From Cristatella mucedo (lineage: Eukaryota > Bryozoa > Phylactolaemata > Cristatellidae), in assembly GCA_009760855.2 (NCBI GenBank), contig WPIO01000025.1, forward strand, positions 1,783,501 to 1,847,500: 64,000 nucleotides of DNA. Reading direction: 5' to 3'. A program made the position numbers and the translations under genes. Each line of letters starts with the position of its first letter. The stretch's first letter is position 1. The notes beneath the pieces are model-generated. The model made no database searches, was not told where the DNA came from, and was given only the letters and a program-made list of their open reading frames with translations. Shown here one piece after another: positions 11,500 to 21,196 of the stretch.

Positions 11500-11987
11500 T
11501 GTAGTTCGTATGTACGTTTGTATGTATGTATTGTATGCCGGCTCCTGACTTGTGACCGTAAGGTCAAGGGAGAGTGTAGTTCGCATGTATGTATCGTATG
11601 CAGGCTCCTCTGATAAGCTACTGGTGAGCTGTTAGAAGCACCACCGAGAAGGGATGGTGCACAGCTGGGGTCTGCCTGTGATGTGGTATGGACAGAGGCC
11701 AGTAACCAGCTGGTGGCCAGATGGTAGATTCACCATCAGGGTCGGCCAGTGCACTGCTGTGATCCGCCTTTGATGTGGCATGGACCAGCTGGTGGCGAGA
11801 TGGTGGATTCACCATCAGGGTTGGCCGGTGCACAGTTGTGGTCGATGAGTCATCGGAGTCGACCAGGGGAGGGGAGTCGTGTGAGGGCAGGGGCTGAGGG
11901 AAGCCGTGCGCTCTGGGGCTCCGTGTGCTGGGAATAAACTGTCGGTTTTAGGCATCGGCTGGCTCTCTACTGTGCAACCAAACTACA
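11500..11987 (+). mobile_element. probable solo LTR, 488 bases
   Basis: It starts TGTAGTT and ends AACTACA, so it has TG...CA ends with a short inverted repeat. It is flanked on both sides by ATAGA (11495-11499 and 11988-11992), a 5-base target duplication. It interrupts a LINE-A tail that is otherwise continuous. AATAAA lies near 11934, followed by a short U5-like stretch. All of this fits a solo LTR left by recombination. The strand is inferred from the AATAAA. Confidence 0.75.
11640..11835. repeat. two-unit tandem repeat inside the solo LTR
   Basis: The blocks gattcaccatcagggtcggc and gattcaccatcagggttggc, each preceded by cagctggtggc and agatggt, recur about 90 bases apart. Confidence 0.75.
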
Positions 11988-12355
11988 ATAGAGACCATGT
12001 GGGAGTTACGCAGGAGAGTTTTGTATAGCTCACTCACAGCCTAAGCGGCTTTCGGTACGCATTCGGTAGCCAACAGACTTCGTCTCACACAACAAAGAGA
12101 AAGTGGGAAGCATAGCAGAGTTAGGAGAGCAGTTGAGGTAGTGAGTAGCCTAGAAGTAGCAGTTCAGGACCGCTGGAAAAGATGTACCATAGTCGGCAGT
12201 TGGAGAGTAGATGTCTGGACTCGTTTCTCTAAAAGTGAGGGAGGAGGGCGGTCTGCTCACAGGTGGTTTAGGGGACATAGTGAGGTAGCACAAGGAGTAC
12301 TCGGTGGACTCTGCCGAATACGGTGCAAAACACCCGTGGCTCGCATTCCGTGTGT

Positions 12356-12416
12356 TTGTTCTCTGTGTGTGTGTGTTCTGTGTGTGTGTGTGTGTGTGTC
12401 TGTGTGTGTGTGTGTA

Positions 12417-12459
<43 letters not shown>

Positions 12460-12464
12460 CTGCC
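12356..12464. repeat. (TG)n microsatellite
   Basis: About 100 bases of TG repeats with occasional TC/TA/CG interruptions. The overlapping valine/cysteine or histidine/threonine frames on both strands are artefacts. Confidence 0.95.
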
Positions 12465-12555
12465 TACACGTGGTCCTGACATTGGAATTTTCCGATGTGA
12501 ACTAAAGAAGTTCAGCGTTGTATGAGAGATATTTCAGTCGTTCGAGCACCTCCAT

Positions 12556-12630
12556 CGATTTGGGTCACTCCTCACTATAGACGTAGGTAGCCTAAGTGCA
12601 GCAACTTATTTTCCCCCAAAAGTGTTCAAA
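12556..12630 (+). repeat. short dispersed repeat, copy 1 (compare 14078-14155)
   Basis: Shared: tttgggtc, tagacgta, tagcctaagtg, then ttatttyc. The second copy leads into an AATAAA-bearing end, so it may be a retroelement terminal fragment. Confidence 0.5.
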
Positions 12631-12687
12631 TCAGTGAGTGGGGTATTCCTGCCGATTCGGCTGAAGCAAAGCCAATCAAAGAAGAAA

Positions 12688-14004
12688 CTCTCATCTCACC
12701 TGGGCATCAGTGGCACTGCTCTGCAATGGTTTAGGTCCTATCTCAGTGGGAGACTCCAGAGTATTGTCGTGAATGGACAAAGATCATCTGAAGTACCTCT
12801 GAAATATGGGGTACCTCAGGGCCCCGTGCTAGGTCCGGTTCTTTTCACGCTTTGTACTCTCCCTCTTGCTGATGTGATTGCCAAGCAAAATCTAGGCTTT
12901 CACTTCTATGCGGATGACACTCAGTTGTATCTTTGCTTGATCACTCTCAGCCTTCGAGCACATCAAATTTTCCCAACTTCCGAGCTGCATGCATTGATGA
13001 CATACCCACATGGATGGCAGCAAATTTTCTTATATAAAATAATATTAGAACTAACTTTTTAGTTATAGGCAATCCAGTGCGATTCAGAAAGTAGAAAGAC
13101 CAGCAATAAAGATTTGCTCTGCCAGCATTTCTCCTTTTGAATATGCACGAAATCTAGGTGTCGTGTTCCAAAGTGACCTCTGGTTAGACGACTACATCAG
13201 CTCGACAGTCAAGTTTGCCTTCTTTCAGCTACGAAACATTGCCAAAATTCGGTCTTGTTCAGATCAGGATACCACGTCCAATTTGGTCCATGCATTCGTG
13301 ACATCCCGTCTCGACTTCTGCAACTCACTGCTTTATGGCCTACTGTCACGTGCAATCAGGCGCTTACAGCCGGTGCAAAACTCTGCAGCTAGGCTTGCTT
13401 GTCGTGAGCTTCACACTTGCCACATCACACCACTTCTCGCCGACATGTACTGGCTCCCAGTCAAGCAACGGATTGACTTTAAGGTTTCGTCGCTCACTTT
13501 TAGGTCACTTCATTCTGTGGCTCCAACTTACCTTTCAGATCTACTCCCCCATCAGGCCAAGCATTGTACCACCGGATTTTCGAAATCCAACAATTTACCA
13601 AAACTTTGTACAAACCTCAAATCTTTTGGAGACCGTTCATTTAGTTCGTATGCTCCCAAACCCGGAACTCCCTTCGATTTGGGTCGGAACCTCCCCTGAC
13701 TTGACCACATTTAAAAAGTACTTGAAAACCCACCTATTTAGGATAGTATTTAGCATTTAGGACAGCATTAGGACAGGTCCCTCTGATTGGCCCTTCATCT
13801 GCTTATGCGTGCAGACACTGTGCATACTGCCACTAACCACACCTGCATGCTGCACCAGTGCATTTCTCCCCTAACCACATTATTCCCGTTGGTTATCAAG
13901 CACGATATTACTCACCATTCAATCATGTTTCCCTTTGTAGCAAACGTAAAGAGCCTTGAAAGAGATTGAGTTCTCTGAGGGACCTTCATCAAGTGCATTA
14001 TTAT
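12688..14004 (+). mobile_element. LINE-B copy, 5'-truncated, best-preserved RT
   Basis: Starts abruptly at ctctcatctcacctgggcat within the RT and ends with the hairpin (gagccttgaaagagattgag) and an ATT-rich tail at about 14004. Two long frames (12622-13062 and 13163-13699) cover most of the RT and C-terminal domain. About 100 bases between them are frame-shifted. Confidence 0.88.
12694..13699 (+). pseudogene. LINE-B RT and C-terminal domain, one or two frame breaks
   Basis: Reads LGISGTALQWFRSYLSGRLQ, then YGVPQGPVLGPVLFTL (RT motif), FHFYADDTQLYLCL (intact catalytic YADD), then after a break MFQSDLWLDDYISSTVKFAF, AFVTSRLDFCNSLLYGL, HITPLLADMYWLPVKQRIDF and GDRSFSSYAPK. It is the cleanest protein reference for this family in the window. 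The 5' half of the RT and any endonuclease are missing. Confidence 0.85.
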
Positions 14005-14077
14005 TAATAATATTGTTACTGTTGTTATTATCAAAGTTCTCCAGTCACTGTCTAGGGTCAGATTCATGCTCCTTCGT

Positions 14078-14275
14078 CTTATTTGGGTCGTTCCCCTCAG
14101 TAGACGTATATAGCCTAAGTGTGGGGACGTATTTCCTGTAAGAGTGCTTGTGCCGTTGAGAGCCTGGGAGGAGTGTGGAGGGTACAACTGAGCTAGCCGC
14201 ACAGCTACATCGCGTGCTCGCGAATAAAGCTCAGTTAAATCTCTATGTATGTGGATATTTCTAATTCAAGCCTCG
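14078..14275 (+). repeat. short dispersed repeat, copy 2, with AATAAA
   Basis: It matches 12556-12630 over its first 80 bases, then carries gcgaataaagctcag near 14219. It could be the end of an LTR or another transcript-derived element. No target duplication was identified. Confidence 0.4.
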
Positions 14276-14296
14276 GAATCACGACCCCCTTAGTAA

Positions 14297-14300
<4 letters not shown>

Positions 14301-14339
<39 letters not shown>
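14301..14339. repeat. (AT)n microsatellite
   Basis: An uninterrupted run of about 39 bases of AT. Confidence 0.97.
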
Positions 14340-14340
<1 letters not shown>

Positions 14341-14628
14341 CGAAACGAACGCTTGCATCTAAATGTTCATTTCAACAGCAAACAGACCTTCCAAGCGACT
14401 CAAAAGTTTCGCCGAGAGTTTCTTCTGTGCCAGAGAATTTTAAAGCAAAAATTAATCATAAAGCTTAGGAAAAACATCTCGGGTTTTTATTTTACCTTCC
14501 TTCTCCTTGTCATTTGCAGAGACAGCTAAATGATCAATAACCTTATCATTACCATCTCATCATTTGCATGCTGACCCTGTGCATGTCACCTTTAACCATG
14601 GTATTCATGTTGTTTATCAATCATGATA

Positions 14629-14842
14629 TTAATAATAATATTAATAATAATTAACTTTATAAAGCATCCTCAGAGAACTTAATCTCTCTCTGGGCGCTTT
14701 AAATTCGCTGTAAAGGGAAATGCCATTGAATGGTAAGTAAAATCATGCTTGAAAAAACAAATGAAATGAATAATATGGTTAGGGGTGACATGCACAGGGT
14801 CAGCATGCAAATGTGGTTAGTGGCAGCATGTACAGTGTCAGC
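14629..14842 (-). mobile_element. LINE-B 3' end, minus strand
   Basis: ATT-type tail, hairpin (aaagcatcc...gggcgcttt) and common 3' region to cagtgtcagc. It abuts a plus-strand LINE-B end to form an inverted repeat. Confidence 0.85.
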
Positions 14843-14965
14843 ATATTTTACTCACCATTCAATTGCATTTCCCTTGGCAGCAAATGTAAAGCGCCTAGAA
14901 AGAGATTGACTTCTCCGAGGGCGCTTTATCTAGTGCATTATTATTACTATTGTCATTGTTATTGC
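14843..14965 (+). mobile_element. LINE-B 3' end, plus strand
   Basis: tactcaccattcaattgcat, hairpin (aaagcgcctagaaagagatt...gggcgcttta) and ATT-rich tail. Head-to-head with the preceding copy. Confidence 0.85.
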
Positions 14966-15089
14966 TGCTTCAAAATCATTCTTGCACGAATCGGAATCCT
15001 CTGAAACGCTAACAGAAGGCTTCTCAATGATAAGAATAATAACTTTTTGAAAACTATTTGTCAGCCCCAGACAAATGAGCAATTACTGA

Positions 15090-15443
15090 GTGCCCCACAA
15101 AAGTTACGAGCACGAAAACCTCAATACAGTCAACAATAGGATGACCCTTAGAATTATGGGTAGCAGCACAATTTTTGAAATGCCCAACGACCCGAAGTTC
15201 TTAATACTATGCGATAACGAGATAGTGCTAAATACTATGCATACGTTGCTAAAAAATTCTAGAAATAGCCTAGCCGATTACTTATATATTACCTTAGTTG
15301 GATCACGTGACTTCCTACAGACCTATTTACAGTCTTACAGTAGATCAAGCTCAGTGCAAGAACTCACCAGCCAGCAAACAGTTCCTCCGGCAGAGCAACT
15401 GAAGTCAGGGCAAAAACTAATTAAGTGTCAAGGTCATCAATAA
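15090..15443 (+). CDS. unassigned open frame, possible exon or pseudogene
   Basis: 117 codons with a GTG at the start and an in-frame TGA just before it, so no good translation start unless an exon begins here. The composition is not low-complexity. It holds TLRIMGSSTIFEMPNDPKFL, then YLYITLVGSRDFLQTYLQSY. From memory this has a faint likeness to the C-terminal domain of PACS sorting proteins (a V..LGS...YL pattern followed by a serine-rich stretch), but I cannot confirm it. No strong acceptor or donor flanks it. It could be a processed or decayed fragment. Confidence 0.25.
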   Translation: MPHKSYEHENLNTVNNRMTLRIMGSSTIFEMPNDPKFLILCDNEIVLNTMHTLLKNSRNSLADYLYITLVGSRDFLQTYLQSYSRSSSVQELTSQQTVPPAEQLKSGQKLIKCQGHQ

Positions 15444-16977
15444 AATAATCTACTTCATACCTGATCCTAAATCACATCTCTCATAACCATAGGCTTATTA
15501 CCACGGTTTTCCTCAAAATATTCACTAGCGAGTACCATTCACAATTTAAGACTTTGCCCGTGGTACGTAGAGCACACGCCGAGAGTAATATTTTGAAGCA
15601 CATTTCGCATAGCTACACACTTTGTCGAAAAATCAAAGCTTGTTTGAGATTTTAATTTTTACACTGAGGCGAAATGCCAAATATTATCCCCTGGCCTAAT
15701 TGCTAGTTAATGAGCGGTATAATCATTTCATTACTCTGGGCCACGAGCAAAGACATCTAAACTTCTTCTTACACTAAAATAATTTTTGAAGGGCAGTTCC
15801 TGAATATCACAAAGTGCTCTCCAGGCTAGCCCAAGGCGGCTCAAAAGTAATTTAAGAGTATCGAAAAAGCCCTTGAAAGGGTCTAAAGGGATTCAAATTT
15901 TAAGGTGCAGTCTTCGCAGTGCTTGTTTCTGCCGTTACAGTAGTGAGCCAAGGGAAAACTCTCCATGGTAACGCTCACTTCCTCTTCCTGTTATATGAAG
16001 TTTCAAACTCACAGGCAAACATTCACTACACTCGTGTATATATCTTTTGTTTAGTGATATTTATCGTTTTAAAATTTTAGGCAAGTTTCATTACACGAGA
16101 GTTGAAATATCTGCGACACATCATCGTTGTATACCCTAAGCAACGCTGACTCTGTGAAGTGATTAGCTCTAAAGCCAGACTGGAACCTACTGGCAAGGTG
16201 TGAGGTTTTGATTTATAATTTTAGCTGGTCCACCATGACCAGTTCAAGTGTCTTTGATAGGAATGGTAGAAGGAAGACTGTGCGGTAGTTGCTTAAGTTC
16301 GCTTGGTCTAGTTAGAGCTTGGGTTAGAGCTTGCACTTGGTGTCTGCCAAAAAGCGGGCCTCAGCGTCCATATTTCTAATCACTATAATGTAATAATATG
16401 TTTGGAATTTTCTATATAATATATAACATATAATATATATATGTATTATATATTATGTTTACAAAATGTGTAAACAAGATAGTTTATATAATGGCATATC
16501 AGTACGGCAGGGGAGCAAGTGCCCTTTCCGGGGGGATTTTCTACACCAGGGGTTCGGGGAAAATTTCCGGGAGGCTTAAGTCCGGGGATGTCCGTAATCC
16601 GACAAACATATCGTCAGTGTAGTGAACATTGGTGCTAAATTTTGGTTAGGCAGCTCTGATTTCAAACTCTCATGAGCTTCAGGAGAGACTTCCAAGCCAT
16701 CCCTTAATCTCTCGCCTCCTGCCGGAGAGCAAGCTGCTTCGCGTTCAGTGCTCGTTGCATAATTCTTTCGAAAATTGAATTTCTCATGAACATCGTATAC
16801 GGAAACGATACAGCTAAGACCTGTTTAAAGTTAAATGATGATTTTTATCTGACCGTAGCTCGTAAGAAATTGCTTGCCTGTAGATATTTAAATGCTTATC
16901 GCTTCGGGCTGGTTGGTCTCCTACACCGGCAGCGGCGTTTGCTACTCCAACGGCTGTTAACCTGCATGTTAGTTATG
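15444..16977. other. no gene recognised
   Basis: AT-rich DNA with a palindromic AT tract around 16415-16460. An 82-codon frame (16786-17034) runs into the next LINE tail and is not convincing. Confidence 0.45.
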
Positions 16978-17345
16978 ATAATAATAATAATAATAATAAT
17001 AATTCACTTGATAAAGTGCCCTAAGAGAACTTAATCTCTCTCTGGGCGCTTTACATTTGCTGTAAAGTGAAATGCAATTGAATGGTAAGTAAAATCATGC
17101 TTGAAAAAAACAAACGATATGAATAATATGGTTAGGGTGACAAGCACAGGGTCAGCATGCAAATGTGGTTAGTGGCAGCATGCACAGTGTCAGCACGCAT
17201 AAGCACATCAAGGACGAATCACAGGGACCCACTAAATGCTGTCCTAAATAGATGTGTTTTCAGGTTCCTTTTAAATGTGGTCAGGTCAGGGGATGTTCTG
17301 ACGCAGGTCGGGAGGGAGTTCCAGGCTTTGGGAGCATATGATCGC
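16978..17345 (-). mobile_element. LINE-B-derived 3' unit, about 365 bases
   Basis: (ATT)n tail, hairpin (aaagtgccctaagagaactt...gggcgcttt) and common region, ending at ggctttgggagcata. It shares subfamily markers and almost the same end point with 46803-47158. Confidence 0.88.
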
Positions 17346-17711
17346 GCGCAGCTATTATCGGTTCATCATCGTAGAGCAAATGCATTCCCAGATGTTGATG
17401 CTGTTGTCAAGTTTCGAAAACTAAGCATAAACAAAGGAAAAGCACCCCTGAGCCACCGTGGTGGCCAGAGCGGATAGCTTTGAGGCCGTTCGTTTGGCGG
17501 GAACTGTGAGCTGAGTACCAGCTCTTTTGGTATTCCTAGCAATGCCTCGAACCGCTGAGCACGGTCCTGCACATGCGTCCCTACGAATCTCTCTAACTTA
17601 GTGGTTACCATGCCTGTTATAACTCTGGCGGCCCGACTTAAGGCTTGCTGTTTTATGACAGTCGCTCCGGCGGCGGGTCTTCCAGTGGAAGTCTAACGGA
17701 GACACAGCTGG

Positions 17712-17837
17712 TGCACGTAATAATAATAATAATAATATTGCACTTGATAAAGCGCCCTCAGAGAACTTAATCTCTTTCTAGGCGCTTTACATTTGCTGCA
17801 AAGTGATACGCAATAGAATAGAATAGTAAGTAAAATA
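17712..17837 (-). mobile_element. short LINE-B 3' end
   Basis: About 125 bases: (ATT)n tail, full hairpin (aaagcgccctcagagaactt...ggcgcttta), then truncated at gtaagtaaaatag, where a retroelement LTR begins. Confidence 0.85.
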
Positions 17838-18040
17838 GGCAGTGAACGAGACTTCGCTTTGTTCCCCTCAACGGGAACATATATGAGAGCTCAATCTATC
17901 GCAGCAGGCGTCAGGAAATATAGCCTGCACTAGTAGCCCGAAGCAGGGCTGCTTCAACGGCATAACTATTGGCCACAGGTGAGGCACGTGCATTAGTGTC
18001 TGGCGCTTCGTTAATTACAGCAGAAGCCGCAGGCACAGCA
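17838..18040 (-). repeat. 3' LTR of the short retroelement
   Basis: On the minus strand it begins TGCTGTGCC right after the polypurine tract and contains an AATAAA-equivalent (gaacaaagc), ending near gttcactgcc beside a LINE-B end. It may have lost its last 10 or so bases. Confidence 0.65.
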
Positions 18041-18052
18041 TCTTTTCCCCCA
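18041..18052 (-). other. polypurine tract of the short retroelement
   Basis: The minus strand gggggaaaaga lies directly before the TG that begins the 3' LTR. Confidence 0.6.
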
Positions 18053-18320
18053 TAGCAAATAAATGTCACAGTTCACCAGTCTAGCTGAGGGGAGGGAGAA
18101 GCCCCCGGTGAGTGGAACGTTGTGTAGCCATTGCCTCTCCATGTTCTCATCTTCTGCCGGCTCAGGTGGTGCCTCGTCCTTCGCTTCGTCGTTCGGGCTC
18201 TGTCAGGATATTTATTTAGCATTAACGAGTTGCGACCATTCTGGATGGGGAGAAGGCTACATAACAGCCACTCGAAGGAAACCCATACAACCTCTACCCC
18301 ACGCGAGCAGCCGGTCATAG

Positions 18321-19391
18321 ATGTTGGCCAGCTTTAGGAAAAGCTGGGACACTGCTCCCACTGTCAGGCGGTCTTCGTACTCACCTCGTACTCACCTCCG
18401 TTCGAGCCCCGATGGCCGGTCTCATTCGCTCGTCGCTGGCCGATTTCGCCCTGCTAGAAACACTCGGGCTCATTGTGGCCTCCCCTTTGTGGAGTTCCAC
18501 TCTACCGAGTCAATCTTGTTGTTATCCTGCTCTGCACTCTGCACCGAGACACTCCAGCACTTGCTCTTTGCTGCCTCAACACTCTGCAATAAGAGCATCG
18601 CCACAGCGAAGCTCTCGTTGCCTCCATCACGGCCAGCTTGTTTGCAGGCAACTATCGCCTTGCCTCTGACTGCTATCTTGTGGTGCTACTTTTCCCCCAT
18701 CACCGAGATGCTCGTGCGGGTGCTCTTCACCACCGAGACACTCTCAGCAATGCTCTCGGTGGCCGCTGCGATGCTTTCCGCCGACACAACTCTGGTGCTG
18801 CTATGTTTGGCGGCCGAGACTTGGCTCTTACAAAAGCATTTGGCTGACGCCTCGGTGATCTAGCTGCTGCACTTCGCAGCATCGATGCTCTTGCTGCTGT
18901 GCTTCGCATCCAAGACTCGACTCTCTTGGGGTGCCTGGGCCTGGTCGAAGGCTACTATCACCTCGCCAATAACCACTATCTCGTGGTGCTCCTCTGTACT
19001 CTGGGCTGAGAAGCTTTTGCCGGTGCTCTCCACCATCAAGAGGCTCTGGGCGCTGTGCTCCGCGGCCGGTCGAGACGTCGCTCTCTCGGGAACTCTTTGC
19101 CCCCGAGATGCTCTCAGCGGCTACGAAGCTTTTGCTTCTGCCAGCTCTTCCCAGCCGAGACGTCGCTATCTTGGGCTGCTTGCACCTTTTTCTCAGGAAA
19201 CTATCGCCTCACCACTGGCCACTACTGCCTCCCGGCAAAAAGCTATAGCAGGCTGCACCTCCTTCGTCTCCTGCTGCTGCCACTGTGCACTTAAGTCCTT
19301 CTGGCCCTCAGCTGCTGTGACTACTATGTTGGAAGCGGTCCCATACCAGCTTCCTCCAACCGAATTGCCGTCGGATAGCTGGGGCAGCTGA
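18321..19391 (+). other. GC-rich irregular repeat tract with a long antisense open frame
   Basis: The plus strand is open in one frame for about 357 codons apart from a single TAG at 18861. The product would be rich in Ala, Leu, Ser and Thr and is built on irregular repeats (accgagac, gctctc, gcttcg motifs). It is antisense to the retroelement. GC-rich repetitive DNA has few stops, so the frame may be a by-product. Confidence 0.35.
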
Positions 19392-19700
19392 ATGAGTTCC
19401 CCTCATCTGCTTGGCTCTTGCGGGCAGTTGGCGGTGGGATTGACCGTCGATGAAGCTTGCTTGTAGCCTAGCTTTCTCCCGGTCTAGGCTCCGGCGGGCA
19501 GCACCTGATCCAGCCGAAACATCTTCAGCCTCAAGCTCGGCCTCTTCATCCGTCAACCACGAAAAGATCAGAATTTACTCGTTTCTCAGCTTGTGGTAAT
19601 CTTTATTCAAGTCAGCCGGCAGATCGTCCCAACCGTGTATCGCATTATCGCCCAGACACACTGGCGCAACATGTTTTAACGGCATCGCAATAATTACCCT
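19308..19700 (-). pseudogene. gag-like remnant of the short LTR retroelement
   Basis: About 140 bases inside the primer site, the minus strand reads MPLKHVAPVCLGDNAIHGWD, then DLPADLNKDYHKLRNE, a stop, then a highly charged stretch starting LTDEEAELEAEDVS (to a stop at 19308). The hydrophobic L.G.A...W..L....K.DY pattern is typical of gag capsid N-terminal regions of Ty3/gypsy-type elements (from memory). At least one stop interrupts it. Confidence 0.5.
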
Positions 19701-19824
19701 TGCTACAGCCTACTCAAGCTTAAGAAGCCAAGACATGAAATGCCGTCCTCCCTTGAATATTTCGCACCTCAGCATAGGCATCTGATCTAAACCATAGAAG
19801 GTCTGCCACTCTTTTTGGCTCGAG

Positions 19825-19843
19825 GAAACCATCTCTGCTACCA
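19825..19843 (-). other. primer-binding site, initiator tRNA-Met type
   Basis: The plus strand reads GAAACCATCTCTGCTACCA, which equals the 3' end of animal initiator tRNA-Met including its CCA with one C missing. Since eukaryotic tRNA genes do not encode CCA, a retroelement primer site explains this better than a tRNA relic. It sits directly inside the 5' LTR, as expected. Confidence 0.8.
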
Positions 19844-20015
19844 GTTGTTCTTCGGTAAACAAGACTCAGCTTTATTCCTCTCAACAGGCACATAAATGAC
19901 AGCTCAACCAATGGCAGCAGTTGACACGAAATACAACCCCAATTAGTGACCAGACGATGGGCCGCTTCAATGGCTTAACAATTAGCCACAGGTGAGGCAT
20001 GCGTATTTGTCGGGA
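19844..20015 (-). repeat. 5' LTR of the short retroelement
   Basis: On the minus strand it carries ggaataaagctgag (AATAAA) and ends gaagaacaac, immediately before the primer-binding site. Its outer end appears truncated at the LINE-B tail that starts about 20020-20031. Confidence 0.68.
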
Positions 20016-20030
20016 TTCCCTATAATATTA

Positions 20031-21196
20031 ACAATAATAATAATAATAATGCACTTGATAAAGCACCCTCAGAGAACTCAATCTCTCTCTAGGCGCTTTA
20101 CATTTGCTGCAAAGGGAAATGCAACCTAATGGTGAGTAATATCATGCTTGATAAACAAACACAATGAATAACATGGTAAGGGGTGACATGGACAGGGTCA
20201 TCATGCAAATGTGTTTAGTAGCAGCATGCACAGCTTCGGCACGCATAATCACACCAAGGACGTGTCACAGGGACCCACTAAATGCTGTCCTAAATAGGTG
20301 CGTTTTAAGTTATTTATATACGTGGTCAGGTCAGGGGATGTTCTGACGCAGGTCGGGGGGGGGGGAGGGAGTTCCAGGCTTTGGGAGCATACGAACTAAA
20401 TGCATGGTCTCCAAAGAATTTGAGGTTTGCATAAGGTATTTGTAGACGGTTGGATTCCGAAAAGCAAGTGGTACGATGCTTTGCTTGATGGGGGAGTATA
20501 TCTAAAAGATAGGCTGGAGCCAAATAATGATGTGACCTAAAAGTGAGCGACAAAACCTTGAAGTCAATCCGTTTCTTGACTGGTAGCCAGTGCAGGTCGG
20601 CGAGAAGTGGTGTAATGTGGCAACTGCGACGCTCACGGCAGACAAGCCTAGCCGTGGAGTTTTGCACCAGCTGCAATAGCCTGATCGCACATGCTGGTAG
20701 GCCAGTAAGCAGTGAGTTGCAGAAGTCGAGACGGGATGTCACGAATGCATGGACCAACTTTGACCTGGTATCCTTATCCAAACAAGCCCGAATTTTAGCA
20801 ATGTTATGAAGCTGAAAATAGGCAGATTTGACTGTGGAGCCGATTTGGTTGTCTAACTAGAGGTTGCTTTGGAACACGACACCAAGATTTCGAGCTGATT
20901 TAACAAGAGATATGCTGGCAGAGCCAATTTTGAGCGTCAGTCTTTCAAATTTGTGAATCACACTGGGTTTGCCTCTAACTAGTAAGTCAGTTTTATCATC
21001 ATTTAGTTTTAGAAAATCTACTGCTATCCATGTGCGGATGTCATCAATACCAGCAGCAAGTGAGCTGAGAGAATTTGAGGTGCTCGAAGGCCGGGAGAGA
21101 TCAAAGCAAAGGTACAACTGAGTGTCATCCGCATAGAAGTGAAAGCCTAGATTGTGCTTGGCAATCACGTCAGCAAGAGGGAGAGTTTTCTTCTTC
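20031..21196 (-). mobile_element. LINE-B copy, minus strand, 5'-truncated in the RT
   Basis: (ATT)n tail at 20031, hairpin, common 3' region, C-terminal domain and RT to the leucine-rich segment after the PQGSVLGP block, stopping at gagggagag (21196). A poly-G tract (20357-20367) marks slippage. Confidence 0.88.
20326..21196 (-). pseudogene. LINE-B RT and C-terminal domain, broken
   Basis: Frame 21237-20857 contains FHFYADDTQLYLCF (intact catalytic YADD) and [15 protein letters not shown]. Frame 20781-20326 contains AFVTSRLDFCNSLLTGL, WLPVKKRIDFKVLSLTF and FGDHAFSSYAPKAWNSLP. A break of about 75 bases separates them. The first 40 bases of the upstream frame lie outside the element. Confidence 0.83.

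Larger units (their letters stand above)
11460..12211 (-). mobile_element. LINE-A 3' end split by an inserted LTR
   Basis: Bases 11463-11499 match the LINE-A tail (gtatctccgtcagtaactcc, compare 4408-4440), and 11988-12211 continue it (gggagttacgcaggagag, compare 4444-4660). The intervening 488 bases are an insertion flanked by ATAGA. A 5' truncation occurs at about 12211. Confidence 0.85.
17838..20015 (-). mobile_element. short LTR retroelement with initiator-tRNA primer site
   Basis: Direct repeats of about 165-200 bases (17838-18040 and 19844-20015) share gctcaa, ggcttaac/ggcataac, and ccacaggtgaggca and differ by scattered substitutions. Just inside the right repeat is a primer-binding site for initiator tRNA-Met; just inside the left one is a polypurine tract (minus strand gggggaaaaga). 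The element is therefore minus strand with 5' LTR on the right. The internal part is only about 1.8 kb, with a gag-like remnant and no pol recognised, so it is non-autonomous or heavily deleted. Confidence 0.75.

Noticed and set aside
12141-12525. Open frames of 60-112 codons rich in Val/Cys or His/Thr
   Set aside because: Products of the TG microsatellite and an antisense LINE-A end.
13335-13760. 141-codon plus-strand frame
   Set aside because: Alternative frame of the LINE-B C-terminal domain; the other frame carries the conserved motifs.
19825-19843. A tRNA-Met gene fragment
   Set aside because: Only the last 19 bases match and they include CCA, which is not gene-encoded in eukaryotes; LTRs flank it, so it is a primer-binding site.
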